DNA from: CAZUUO01 sp964622665
GTDB lineage: Bacteria > Patescibacteriota > Patescibacteriia > Magasanikbacterales > GCA-002688135
Reading direction: 5' to 3'
Assembly (NCBI GenBank): GCA_964622665.1
Contig: CAZUUO010000019.1
Location: 1 to 14,548 of the forward strand
DNA: 14,548 bases
Of this stretch, positions 6,092 through 13,730 are shown in pieces. Positions within the stretch are counted from its first letter, which is position 1. Each line of letters opens with the position of its first letter. Position numbers and translations under genes: made by a program. Below the pieces are notes generated by a model. The model was not told where the DNA came from and ran no database searches. It saw nothing but the letters and a program-made list of their open reading frames with translations.

Positions 6092-7024
6092 ATGGGATTT
6101 TTCGTTTGGATGCGAAACTTATTCATTAAAAAACGTCCTTTTTTTGCAGCGGTTCCCAAATTGGTAACGCCTGAACAGATTTATCAAGATATTAGGAAAC
6201 CAAGTAGATCGGATTCGTTGATTCTTATGGACGATGTGCGAAAAAAGATAGGGCAACAATCAATTGTGGTGGTTGGTGGTTTTTCTTATTTTAATGACGT
6301 AGATCCAGATGAATGGAATATTTGCTTTCGTATTCATGATTCTGATATTCGAATGGCTGGTGGGATTACTATCCGTAAACCAAAATTAGAAATTTCCTAT
6401 CCAGATTTCCTTCGCCATGAACTACTTCCTCAACTAATTGAGTTGGTCATGAAAGCACCATTTCTCGCTATGCTTGCTGATTTGGATAAGACCAAGGATT
6501 TCAAATCATGGTATCAAAATTTCATTGATCGCATATCGAGAGAACGAAGTGAGGCACTTACTTTACAAAAACAAAACTTGACTGATAAGCAACACGAACG
6601 TGTTGCTGGTGTGCTCAAGCGATTGGAATTGTTTGAAGCTGAATTGGAAAAGGTGGCAGAGTATTTGCGGCAATATTGTCGTGACTCGATTGCTTACATC
6701 GAGAGTATGCGAAGTGTGATTGAGGGGATGGTGAATGAAAAACGTGTTGCACTTCTTGAGAAGAATGCACACCTTCTTGCACAAGAGGCGACCGAAGCAG
6801 TGCGAGAGAAATATGACATATTGCAGCAACATGCACTTGCGGTAAATACGAGCCTCAAAGTCTTTGGGGTGAGTGAGGACGTGCGACTTGGTGAGTTGAC
6901 GCCTGTTGTCTTGGAGCAATTGGAACGTGGGAGTGCGCAATTGAAAAGTAATCTCGATGAGATTCACAAAGTGTATTTTGGCAATGCAATAGTGGAAGAG
7001 GAAAGAGAAAAAGTTACAACATAA
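6092..7024 (+). CDS. Unknown protein with a long coiled-coil region
   Basis: I do not recognise this 310-residue protein. The first 20 residues are hydrophobic and basic (aromatic-rich, WMRNLFIKKR at about 6-15) but too charged for a clear transmembrane helix. Residues about 40-135 look like a mixed alpha/beta domain, with a hydrophobic strand IVVVGGFSYF (58-67) and a WNICFRIHDSDIRMAGGITI block (75-94). From about 145 to 255 it is almost wholly helical and rich in Glu, Lys, Arg and Leu, as expected for a coiled coil, and it ends in a charged tail. One possibility is an oligomeric or scaffold protein. It is a single-gene transcript with its own promoter and terminator, divergent from the RNase Z-like gene. 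The ATG at 6092 is supported by AAAGGAG. Coding is well supported; function is not. Confidence 0.8.
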   Translation: MGFFVWMRNLFIKKRPFFAAVPKLVTPEQIYQDIRKPSRSDSLILMDDVRKKIGQQSIVVVGGFSYFNDVDPDEWNICFRIHDSDIRMAGGITIRKPKLEISYPDFLRHELLPQLIELVMKAPFLAMLADLDKTKDFKSWYQNFIDRISRERSEALTLQKQNLTDKQHERVAGVLKRLELFEAELEKVAEYLRQYCRDSIAYIESMRSVIEGMVNEKRVALLEKNAHLLAQEATEAVREKYDILQQHALAVNTSLKVFGVSEDVRLGELTPVVLEQLERGSAQLKSNLDEIHKVYFGNAIVEEEREKVTT

Positions 7025-7050
7025 ACTTACGGGTTTATGTTTTTTATTTT
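7018..7050 (+). terminator. Intrinsic terminator of the 310-residue gene
   Basis: AACATAAAC (7018-7026) pairs with GTTTATGTT (7033-7041) around a 6-nt loop and runs into TTTTTATTTT. The gene's TAA stop (7022-7024) is inside the left arm of the stem. Confidence 0.9.
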
Positions 7051-7056
7051 ATGGAG

Positions 7057-7089
7057 AAAAGCAAGATTCCCGCCTGCGCGGGAATGACA
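7057..7089. repeat. Palindromic repeat copy 1 (ATTCCC-N8-GGGAAT type)
   Basis: The 20-bp core is ATTCCCGC, CTGC, GCGGGAAT: an 8-bp perfect stem with a 4-nt loop. The core fits ATTCCC-N8-GGGAAT, the consensus of the Neisseria dRS3 elements; similar dispersed repeats occur in many bacteria. This copy and copy 2 are identical over 33 bp, including flanks. Confidence 0.9.
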
Positions 7090-7107
7090 AAATAGAGTAC
7101 GTCCTAA

Positions 7108-7140
7108 AAAAGCAAGATTCCCGCCTGCGCGGGAATGACA
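7108..7140. repeat. Palindromic repeat copy 2
   Basis: Identical to copy 1 over all 33 bp and in the same orientation, starting 51 bp after it. The perfect identity implies a recent duplication or active homogenisation. Confidence 0.9.
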
Positions 7141-7156
7141 CCGGATATAAAAACAA

Positions 7157-7185
7157 GATCCCGCATCAGCTTACGCGTGCGGGAT
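7157..7185. repeat. Diverged palindromic repeat copy 3
   Basis: ATCCCGCA (7158-7165) and TGCGGGAT (7178-7185) form an 8-bp stem around a 12-nt loop. It is preceded by CAAG as in copies 1 and 2 and keeps the CCCGC/GCGGG arms. It lacks the ATTCCC half-site and has a longer centre, so it is a related variant or a second family. Confidence 0.6.
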
Positions 7186-7197
7186 AACGAATTATCA

Positions 7198-7222
7198 GAT
7201 TCCCGCCTGCGCGGGAATGACA
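7198..7222. repeat. Palindromic repeat copy 4
   Basis: The core and the right flank (GATTCCCGC through GGGAATGACA) are identical to copies 1 and 2 in the same orientation, but the left flank AAAAGCAA is missing. It is 26 bp from the RNase HI stop, so the cluster sits between two convergent genes and may help end the RNase HI transcript, for which I see no other terminator. Confidence 0.85.
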
Positions 7223-7248
7223 ATAATGAAAGCAGGGACGGTGTAATG

Positions 7249-7647
7249 CTATGCAGCATCGAGGGCTTTGTTGACGAGAGCATCAGCAACTTTATTTTTT
7301 TCACGACGTACGTGGGTAAAAGTTACTTTACTGAAACTTCGTGCCAGGGTGATTGCTTCCATGAATCGATGAGCAAGTTCGGGGTTTTTTACGCGATAGA
7401 CCCCTTTCATTTGTTTAATCATGAGTTCAGAATCAGCAAATACATTGACCGTTGTTGCGCCAAGTTCTTTGGCGCGTTGTAATGCGGCAATTAATGCGCG
7501 ATATTCTGCTTGGTTGTTGGTGGTAATGCCGATGTATTCTGAAATTTCAGCGACGGTGTGCCCGGTTTCGTCGTATAATACGGCGCCAATTGCGCTATCA
7601 CCAGGATTTCCGCGCGAACCGCCATCGGTAAAAAGATTGATATGCAT
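7249..7647 (-). CDS. rnhA: Ribonuclease HI family protein
   Basis: Degrades the RNA strand of RNA-DNA hybrids. The 132-residue protein has the four acidic active-site residues in the correct motifs: TDGGSRGNPG (D8), NNQAEYRAL (E48), VFADSELMIKQM (D72) and KNKVADALVNKA (D122), plus the histidine in THVRREKN (H112). It is shorter than E. coli RNase HI (155) and appears to lack the basic protrusion helix, as many compact bacterial and archaeal-type RNases H do. I start at the ATG at 7647, since the family begins with MxINLFTDGGSRGNPG; a longer in-frame reading to 7725 lies inside recJ. Only 1 nt separates it from the recJ stop, so the two are cotranscribed. The gene symbol is by family, not by proven orthology. 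Confidence 0.92.
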   Translation of the reverse strand: MHINLFTDGGSRGNPGDSAIGAVLYDETGHTVAEISEYIGITTNNQAEYRALIAALQRAKELGATTVNVFADSELMIKQMKGVYRVKNPELAHRFMEAITLARSFSKVTFTHVRREKNKVADALVNKALDAA

Positions 7648-7648
7648 A

Positions 7649-9307
7649 TTATCGTTTAATATCTTCAAGTGAGAGTTGCAACTGCGTGACACCGCGAAAG
7701 GTGTTGGTACTGATAGTATACGCAATGTCCACTACGTCGCCAATGTGTAAGTGGGGAATCCATGAGCTTTTTTGAAATCCAATCGCTTTTTTGAGTATAC
7801 CGTTTTGTGACAAGGTAAAGCGAAGTGTCGTGCCGCGTGCTCCCAAACTTTCGATATTTTCAATGGTTACTTTTTGTGAGGTGGCTCGCAATTCTTCATT
7901 GCCTATACCGAAGGGTTCGCATTGGCGAATAAAGGGAACTAAATCGTATTGTAATTCAGAAAATTTTGCCACCGTGTCGATGGATAATTTTTTTTCTGCA
8001 ATAATTTCAGATTTAACAACTTCGCGTAGTGCTTCTTCAAAAGAAGAAAGTAGTGATTCGTCACCAATACTAAATCCAGCTGCTTGCGGGTGACCACCGT
8101 GAGCATGCAAATATTGGGTGACTTGGTTTAAGGCGGCGGTGATGTTGATGGTTTTAGGACTTCGTGCGCTTCCTACGATGTGATTGCCTCGTTTGGTCAT
8201 GACGAGTGCTGCACAATTATATTCATCTTTGAGTTTGTTGGCGATGAGGCCGAGAATGCCAACTTTCCAATGCGGCGCGTAGGCAAAAATAACGTTTGCA
8301 TTATGTTGTTGTTCTTTTTCAATTTGGGCTCTTGCTTCAACCACTGCCTTGCTCGTGATACTACTGCGTTCTTTATTGAGTACATCAATTTCTTGTAATA
8401 ATTGAGCTGCAGCGATGGGAGAGTGTGTGGTGAGAAGTTTGAAGGCAAGATGAGGAGTAGTGATACGACCTGGTGCGTTAATGCGTGGTGCAATATCAAA
8501 TCCTATCGTGCGTGCATTGATGGTGTGTGGTTCTATGTTGTGGGTGGTGAATAATGCGTGTAAACCGGCGCGTGGGTTGTTGCGCATGTGTTCAATGCCC
8601 ACTTTCGTTAAGAGGCGACTTTCTGTTTGGAGTGGAACCATGTCGGCAACAGCTGCGATTGCCGCTAAGTCGTGTAGAGACTCCGTAAATTTTTTATCAC
8701 CACTTATTTTTTCACACAAACTTTCTGCAAATTTAAGGGCAACACCACCGCCGGATAATGTTTTTCCGGGATAGTCTTCATGGGGGACAAGGGGGTGTAA
8801 TATAGCGAATGCTGCGGGCAATGTTTCTTTGAATTGATGATGGTCAGTTACTATCGTTTCGATTGTTTGCGTGTTTGCATAGGCGATTTCTTCGATGTTG
8901 GCGATACCACAATCACAGGTGATGAGTATGGTGCAATTTTTTTGTTTCATCTCATCAATGATTTCTTTTTGGAGTCCGTAGCCGTGGGTGTTGCGGTCTG
9001 GTAAAAAAACTTCAGACGTTATACCTAAGTAGAGTAAGGTTTCATGTAAAATAGCGGCACCACAAATACCATCAGCATCATAATCTCCAAAAATAGCAAT
9101 GCATTCATTATTTTTTTGTGCGCGTGCTATACGGTCAACCGCCTTTTCCATGTCGCGAAATAAAAAACCATCATGCCCATGGTTTTGGTATGTGTTAGTG
9201 AGGAATTCATGAGTGTCGCTAATTGCACGGGCTGCTAATATACGGGTCATGAGATCGCCGTTAGTGGAGGAATGTATATCCCATGATATATTTTGCAGTG
9301 ATTTCAT
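7649..9307 (-). CDS. recJ: Single-stranded-DNA-specific exonuclease RecJ
   Basis: RecJ degrades single-stranded DNA 5' to 3' in recombination and repair. The 552-residue protein has the DHH-family metal motifs IFGDYDADGICGAA (72-85), CDCG (131-134) and TDHH (154-157). It also has APRINAPGR (273-281) and the DHHA1 motif GGHPQAAGF (404-412), and its C-terminal part from about 450 fits the OB-fold domain. The length matches the family. The ATG at 9307 overlaps the stop of a 32-residue ORF by ATGA and has no Shine-Dalgarno, so its translation is probably coupled to that peptide. RNase HI follows after 1 nt, grouping two nucleases that could act on the same primer or hybrid intermediates. Confidence 0.95.
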   Translation of the reverse strand: MKSLQNISWDIHSSTNGDLMTRILAARAISDTHEFLTNTYQNHGHDGFLFRDMEKAVDRIARAQKNNECIAIFGDYDADGICGAAILHETLLYLGITSEVFLPDRNTHGYGLQKEIIDEMKQKNCTILITCDCGIANIEEIAYANTQTIETIVTDHHQFKETLPAAFAILHPLVPHEDYPGKTLSGGGVALKFAESLCEKISGDKKFTESLHDLAAIAAVADMVPLQTESRLLTKVGIEHMRNNPRAGLHALFTTHNIEPHTINARTIGFDIAPRINAPGRITTPHLAFKLLTTHSPIAAAQLLQEIDVLNKERSSITSKAVVEARAQIEKEQQHNANVIFAYAPHWKVGILGLIANKLKDEYNCAALVMTKRGNHIVGSARSPKTINITAALNQVTQYLHAHGGHPQAAGFSIGDESLLSSFEEALREVVKSEIIAEKKLSIDTVAKFSELQYDLVPFIRQCEPFGIGNEELRATSQKVTIENIESLGARGTTLRFTLSQNGILKKAIGFQKSSWIPHLHIGDVVDIAYTISTNTFRGVTQLQLSLEDIKR

Positions 9308-9402
9308 AGGAGTAATACCGGAAATACCAAGCTAATCAAGATGCTGGCAATTAATACCACGACAAATACTGTTTTTCCTACTTGTACCCACGTCTTTTTC
9401 AT
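9304..9402 (-). CDS. 32-residue single-pass membrane peptide upstream of recJ
   Basis: An ATG at 9402 opens a 32-codon frame that ends in TGA at 9306-9304, sharing ATGA with the recJ start. The peptide starts MKKTWVQVGK (two lysines, amphipathic) and then has about 20 strongly hydrophobic residues (11-32, ending VFPVLLL), the pattern of a single transmembrane helix with the N terminus inside. An extended -10-like TGCTACTAT ends 8 nt before the ATG, the same spacing as other leaderless starts here. The position, coupling and clean hydrophobic profile argue for a real gene. I do not recognise a family; it may act on its own or serve mainly as a leader that couples ribosomes into recJ. Confidence 0.65.
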   Translation of the reverse strand: MKKTWVQVGKTVFVVVLIASILISLVFPVLLL

Positions 9403-9410
9403 ACCCTTTG

Positions 9411-9419
9411 ATAGTAGCA
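9411..9419 (-). promoter_or_regulatory. Probable extended -10 of the recJ operon
   Basis: TGC TACTAT on the minus strand ends 8 nt before the ATG at 9402. TACTAT matches consensus at four of six bases and no good -35 box is seen, so the extended -10 TG is the main support. It lies downstream of the lepA terminator, which would otherwise leave recJ without a promoter. Confidence 0.45.
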
Positions 9420-9464
9420 TGGGCTATTGAATTTGTTGTGTGGATTGGCTGTGGGGGAGGAGAA

Positions 9465-9491
9465 CTAAAAACCACCCATATAAGGGTGGTT
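9465..9491 (-). terminator. Intrinsic terminator of lepA
   Basis: On the minus strand AACCACCC and GGGTGGTT form a perfect 8-bp stem (9484-9491 with 9470-9477) around a 6-nt loop, followed by a short T-run. It starts 3 nt after the lepA stop. Confidence 0.85.
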
Positions 9492-9494
9492 ATT

Positions 9495-11297
9495 TTAGCG
9501 TTTGAGAACGGCGAGGTAGGCGCTTGGAGGAATGTCGACGGTTGCATGTTCGAGCATGCGTTTTTTACCCTTCTTTTGTTTGTCGAGTAATTTTCGTTTG
9601 CGTGTCACGTCACCACCGTATAATTTTGCAGTCACATCTTTACGAAGTGCGCTTAATCGTTCAGCGGCAATAATTTTTCCTCCAATCATTGCTTGAATTT
9701 TTAACACAAATTGTTGTTGGGGGAGTGTATCCTTTAATGTTTCCGCAATTTTTCGGCCAACGCGTTCAGCGCTGTCTTCCCACACCAACGTTGAGAGTGC
9801 TTCGACTTTTTCTTCAGCAACGTAAATATCAACTTTGACTACGTTTGTTTCACGATATCCCAATGGTTCGTAGTTCATGGAAGCGTAACCCGATGAAATA
9901 CTTTTAATACCGTCGTAAAAGTCCGTTAAAATTGCCGCGAGAGGAATTTCGTAGTGAATGATAACGCGTTTCACTGATGTGTTACTGGAAACGTATTCGG
10001 TTGTTTTATAAATACCTCGTTTGTCTTGTACAAATTGCATGATGCCGCCAATGGTACTTTCACTGGTGATCACATCGAGTTTTACCCATGGTTCTTCAAC
10101 GAGTTCCACAAAGTTTCGTTCCGGCATTTTTTGAGGAGATTTTGCAATCATTTCTTCGCCACTTTTCATGATGACGTGATACGCAACCGATGGAACGGTT
10201 ACGACAATGTCGAGATTGTGTTCACGGCGAATACGTTCTTGGACAATTTCCAAATGGAGTAAGCCTAAAAATCCACAACGAAATCCATGACCGAGCGCAT
10301 CACTTTGCTCGGTTTCAAATGAAAGTGAGCTGTCTGACAAAGCAAGTTTTTCTAAAGCATCGCGTAATCTCGTGTATTCGTCTCCTTCATCAGGGAAAAT
10401 TCCGGCAAACACCATCGGTTTAATTTCGTTATATCCGGGAAGTGGGGCAGCGGTGTTTCCTTCAATCATGATCGTGTCACCAACGCGACAACTTTTTAAA
10501 TCTTTGAGCCCTGTTGCAATCATGCCGATTTCACCTGCGTGCAAACTTTCAATCGTTTTATATTTTGGCGTAAAAATTCCTACGTCAACCGGTGTATTGC
10601 TGGTGTTAGTTTTAAAATAGTGGAGACGAGTTTTTTTATTTACTTCACCGTCGATAATGCGCACACTCGCAACAACACCACGAAATTCATCGTAGTATGA
10701 ATCAAAAATTAATGCGCGTAGCGGAGCGTGGTCATTACCTTTGGGCGCACTTACGCGTTCAATCACCGCATTTAAAATTTCTTTGACACCAAGTCCTGTT
10801 TTGCCACTCGCCAATAAAATATCTTCTTTTTTACATCCAATCAATTCGATAATTTCTTGCGATGCGCGTTCTACATCAGCGGCGGGTAAATCAATTTTAT
10901 TGATGACGGGGATGATGGTGAGATCTTGTTCAAGTGCTAAATATAAGTTAGCGATGGTTTGTGCTTGCACACCTTGTGTTGCATCAACGAGTAACACGGC
11001 GCCTTCAACGGCGGCGAGTGAACGTGACACTTCGTAGGTAAAGTCAACGTGTCCGGGAGTATCAATCAAGTTGATAATGTAGGGCTCGTTGTTATAGGTG
11101 TAGTGCATGCGCACGGGTTGTAATTTAATCGTGATGCCGCGTTCTCGCTCTAATTCCATGGTGTCGAGCAATTGTGATTGCATGTCACGTTTTTCAATGG
11201 TGTTGGTAAGTTCAAGAAATCGATCAGCAAGGGTTGATTTGCCGTGATCGATGTGTGCAATAATACAAAAGTTTCTGATGTGACTTTGGACGTGCAT
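9495..11297 (-). CDS. lepA: Elongation factor 4 (LepA), ribosome-associated GTPase
   Basis: Translational GTPase that binds ribosomes and affects initiation or stalled translocation. The 600-residue length is exact for the family. GTPase motifs: AHIDHGKST (14-22, G1), ERGITIK (52-58, G2), DTPGHVDF (79-86, G3) and NKID (133-136, G4). The LepA-specific C-terminal block GGDVTRKRKLLDKQKKGKKRM followed by VDIPPSAYLAVL is complete and separates it from EF-G. The ATG at 11297 gives the normal start MHVQSHIRNFCIIAHIDHG. There is no Shine-Dalgarno; the -10 box ends 10 nt upstream, so the mRNA has almost no leader. It is transcribed alone, between the murJ stop and its own terminator. Confidence 0.97.
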   Translation of the reverse strand: MHVQSHIRNFCIIAHIDHGKSTLADRFLELTNTIEKRDMQSQLLDTMELERERGITIKLQPVRMHYTYNNEPYIINLIDTPGHVDFTYEVSRSLAAVEGAVLLVDATQGVQAQTIANLYLALEQDLTIIPVINKIDLPAADVERASQEIIELIGCKKEDILLASGKTGLGVKEILNAVIERVSAPKGNDHAPLRALIFDSYYDEFRGVVASVRIIDGEVNKKTRLHYFKTNTSNTPVDVGIFTPKYKTIESLHAGEIGMIATGLKDLKSCRVGDTIMIEGNTAAPLPGYNEIKPMVFAGIFPDEGDEYTRLRDALEKLALSDSSLSFETEQSDALGHGFRCGFLGLLHLEIVQERIRREHNLDIVVTVPSVAYHVIMKSGEEMIAKSPQKMPERNFVELVEEPWVKLDVITSESTIGGIMQFVQDKRGIYKTTEYVSSNTSVKRVIIHYEIPLAAILTDFYDGIKSISSGYASMNYEPLGYRETNVVKVDIYVAEEKVEALSTLVWEDSAERVGRKIAETLKDTLPQQQFVLKIQAMIGGKIIAAERLSALRKDVTAKLYGGDVTRKRKLLDKQKKGKKRMLEHATVDIPPSAYLAVLKR

Positions 11298-11307
11298 AGA
11301 TGTTCTC

Positions 11308-11336
11308 AGTGTAGAGAATTGAGGCTACGTCGTCAA
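11308..11336 (-). promoter_or_regulatory. lepA promoter overlapping the murJ stop
   Basis: TTGACG (11336-11331), exactly 17 bp, then TACACT (11313-11308) on the minus strand. The -35 box contains the TGA stop codon of murJ. The predicted start near 11301 is about 4 nt before the lepA ATG. Confidence 0.75.
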
Positions 11337-12946
11337 TTGAGAGAGTCGTTGATATTGGTGGGAACGTTTGTTTTTCGGGCGAGTTTTTGGGATATGGCAA
11401 GGGTGTAGGCGCGGCTTTCAGGGAGTTTGAGGAAGTGGGTGATGGTGAGATACACGATAATAGCGGCAAGACTACAGACTCCCATTTGTATCACAATACC
11501 AAGAGCCTTGGTCATGTCGACCATGTGTGAGATGGGAACTTTAAGAAATTGTGCGACGAGACCAGCAACAAAGGCAGTGCTCGACATAATGAGTAATCCT
11601 TTGAGTAACGTTACTACTTCTAAATTTTTGAGTTTGAATTTGAGTGCAACAAATAAAAAGGCGAGTTGTATAATGGCACCGATACTAATGGCGACGGCTA
11701 CGCGTTCCGGATCATTGTATTTTGCAATAATGAGATAGGCGATGGTAAATGAAATCACTTCACTGCACAGTGCTGCTAAGAAGGGGAGGATGGTGTTGTG
11801 GAGTGCGTACAATGCACGCGTGAGAATATGAATTAAGCCTTGTGCAATTATTGAAAGCGATAATGCGCCGAGCATATCAAAGGTCATGCGCGTATCTTCC
11901 CAGGTAAAGGCACCGCTTCCCAAAAGTACACGGACAATTTGTGCGCGAAGAACCACCATAATCATGGTGACGGGTATCATGAGAAATAAAATTTGGCGCA
12001 TGCTGGCGATGATGACATTGTTTAATTCATCCAAATTATTTTTAGCGACACTTTCATTCATGCGGGGAAATGCCGCAATGGCATATGACACGGCAAATAA
12101 ACCGAGTGGCACGCTCACGATATTAGTTGCAAATTGTAAAGCAGAGATTGCGCCACTTTTAGTGGTTGATAATAATGCGGTCATCGCGATGAGGTTGATG
12201 TTGGTTAATGAAAGCGAAAACGTTCGGGGGATCATGAGGAATGCAATTGAACGGAGTGCTTTATCGAATTTTAGGGTGAAGGTGAGGGGGAAGCCGGCAT
12301 TTTTTGCGGCGATGATTTGGATGATACTGTGAAATGCAGCACCTAATACCACGCCCCATGCTAACCCACTATTTCCCATAACGGGGTAGAGTACGGCAAT
12401 TCCCGTAATAATACCGAGGTTATAGAATACGGGCGCGAGTGAAAAAGCGACAAAGTGTTTGAGGGTTTGTAACACGCCTCCAGCAATACCACTTAATCCA
12501 AGTAATAGTGGTGAAATAGCGAGGATGCGCGTGAATATGATGGTGGTCGCTTGTTGCTGCGGTGAAAATCCAGGAGTGGTGAAGGGAACGATGAGGTGGG
12601 CGCAACTTATAAGAATACCCGCAAGGATAATAAGAAGTAATCCCGCAATGGACGACATGCTGGCGTATACTTTTTGTGCTTTTTCTTTTCCGTCTTTATG
12701 GAGAATTTGTGAAAAAACAGGAATAAATCCTGCAGAGAGTGCGCCAACGATAATAATGTTGTAGGCGAAATCGGGAATTTTAAATGCGGCGTAGTATGCA
12801 TCAAGGAGTGGACTTGCACCAAAGGTGTGAGCAAATAATCTGTCGCGCAATAATCCAAGAATGCGTGATGCAAGAGAAGACGCCCCAATAACTAATGCGG
12901 CGCCGGTCATGCTTGAGGTGAGTTTGGTGAGGAGTTTTATTTCCAT
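11333..12946 (-). CDS. murJ: Lipid II flippase MurJ (MviN)
   Basis: Integral membrane protein that moves lipid II across the inner membrane for peptidoglycan synthesis. The 537-residue protein is hydrophobic throughout, with some 14 membrane segments expected. Its N-terminal signature matches MurJ: ASSLASRILGLLRDRLFA (about 22-39), FGASPLLDAYYAAFKIPDF (42-60), then VGALSAGFIPVFSQIL (67-82). These hold the conserved Arg and Asp residues of the central cavity (SR, RD, LDA). The C-terminal tail (about 515-537) is charged and cytoplasmic. The ATG at 12946 is 8 nt after a TATAAT and has no Shine-Dalgarno. The upstream neighbour is a glycosyltransferase, which fits a cell-envelope group, but murJ has its own promoter. 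Confidence 0.95.
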   Translation of the reverse strand: MEIKLLTKLTSSMTGAALVIGASSLASRILGLLRDRLFAHTFGASPLLDAYYAAFKIPDFAYNIIIVGALSAGFIPVFSQILHKDGKEKAQKVYASMSSIAGLLLIILAGILISCAHLIVPFTTPGFSPQQQATTIIFTRILAISPLLLGLSGIAGGVLQTLKHFVAFSLAPVFYNLGIITGIAVLYPVMGNSGLAWGVVLGAAFHSIIQIIAAKNAGFPLTFTLKFDKALRSIAFLMIPRTFSLSLTNINLIAMTALLSTTKSGAISALQFATNIVSVPLGLFAVSYAIAAFPRMNESVAKNNLDELNNVIIASMRQILFLMIPVTMIMVVLRAQIVRVLLGSGAFTWEDTRMTFDMLGALSLSIIAQGLIHILTRALYALHNTILPFLAALCSEVISFTIAYLIIAKYNDPERVAVAISIGAIIQLAFLFVALKFKLKNLEVVTLLKGLLIMSSTAFVAGLVAQFLKVPISHMVDMTKALGIVIQMGVCSLAAIIVYLTITHFLKLPESRAYTLAISQKLARKTNVPTNINDSLN

Positions 12947-12954
12947 GCGATTCC

Positions 12955-12965
12955 ATTATATAGCA
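12955..12965 (-). promoter_or_regulatory. murJ -10 region (TGC-TATATAAT)
   Basis: On the minus strand TGCTATATAAT holds both TATAAT (12960-12955) and an extended -10 reading TGC-TATATA. No good -35 box is seen at 17 bp. TATAAT ends 8 nt before the ATG, so the transcript would begin about 2-3 nt upstream of it. Confidence 0.65.
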
Positions 12966-13000
12966 ATAGCGTAACAGATTTTGGAGTGTGGGGGAATGTA

Positions 13001-13726
13001 TTATTGTTTCTTTTCTTTGGTATACAATTCTTCGTAATCAAATTTGTATTTGAAAATATCCGTTTTTACGCTGCCTAATGTCGACATGTGTAACTCGGTG
13101 AGTAAATATTTGATAATAGTTTTAAAATGTCCGTCTTTTCTAAATCGTCTTGTCGATGTTGAAATTTCAACATCTCGTAAAATACCAAAGGTGCCAAATC
13201 GTGCGGCGCGTTGCACATAGTCCATGTCCTCTGCAAGTAACACATGTTCGTCAAATCCCTGTACGGCATCGTGGATATTTTTTTTCATGAAAATACACAT
13301 GCCTGGTGCATGCGGTTTTATGTTCTCGGTAATTTTTGCGTAGAGGTTGTACGTTTCGAGCATCCAAATATCGATGCGTGTTCCTTCGTAAGGCACGATA
13401 TCACAACTAGCGATATCGAGATTACGCTTCGTGATTTCAGCAAATGCTTCTTCAAAGAATTTTTTTGATTTTATTTGTGCATCTGCATCCAAAAATACAA
13501 TAAATTCAGAGGCAACTAATTTTGCGCCACAATTTCTTCCAACACCGGGAAGGCCACCATCAACCACTGTGCATCCAAATTTTTTAGCAATGGTGCGTGT
13601 TTTGTCAGTTGAATGAGCGTCTGCGACAATAATTTTTTCAGGTTGGCGTGATTGTTTTGCAATATCCCGTAACAGAATAGGAAGAAATTTTTCTTCATTT
13701 TTGGTAGGGATGACAATTGAAAACAT
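13001..13726 (-). CDS. Family 2 glycosyltransferase
   Basis: Transfers a sugar from an activated donor, probably to a lipid-linked or cell-surface acceptor at the cytoplasmic face. The 241-residue protein has the GT2 (GT-A fold) marks: FSIVIPTKNEEKFL (2-15), the nucleotide-binding aspartate in IVADAHSTD (D36), the metal-binding FLDADA (DAD at 80-82) and the LAEDMDY motif (E166-D167), a likely catalytic acid. It has no transmembrane helix. I begin at the ATG at 13726 because the fold starts MFSIVIPTKNEE; an upstream in-frame reading to 13789 would overlap the preceding gene by some 59 bp. The upstream membrane-protein gene ends 4 nt before this start, so they share an operon. Acceptor and sugar cannot be told. 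Confidence 0.88.
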   Translation of the reverse strand: MFSIVIPTKNEEKFLPILLRDIAKQSRQPEKIIVADAHSTDKTRTIAKKFGCTVVDGGLPGVGRNCGAKLVASEFIVFLDADAQIKSKKFFEEAFAEITKRNLDIASCDIVPYEGTRIDIWMLETYNLYAKITENIKPHAPGMCIFMKKNIHDAVQGFDEHVLLAEDMDYVQRAARFGTFGILRDVEISTSTRRFRKDGHFKTIIKYLLTELHMSTLGSVKTDIFKYKFDYEELYTKEKKQ

Positions 13727-13730
13727 AGTG

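Noticed and set aside
7057..7222. CRISPR array
   Set aside because: The units are perfect hairpins with irregular spacing, one is diverged, the spacers are short and not of one size, and there is no cas gene.
7104..7304. A 66-residue minus-strand reading frame over the repeat cluster (with FPRRRESD and VIPAQAGI)
   Set aside because: These peptide strings are simply the translation of the ATTCCCGC palindromes; such spurious proteins are common wherever this repeat occurs. The frame also overlaps the end of the RNase HI gene.
7135..7482. A 115-residue plus-strand reading frame
   Set aside because: It starts inside the repeats and runs antisense through the RNase HI gene; no family match and no ribosome binding site.
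7649..7725. N-terminal extension of RNase HI into recJ
   Set aside because: The fold begins at the ATG at 7647; the extra 26 residues are the recJ 3' end in another frame.
9332..9547. A 71-residue minus-strand frame over the lepA end and terminator
   Set aside because: It overlaps the lepA C-terminus and crosses the lepA terminator; the 32-residue frame ending at recJ explains this interval better.
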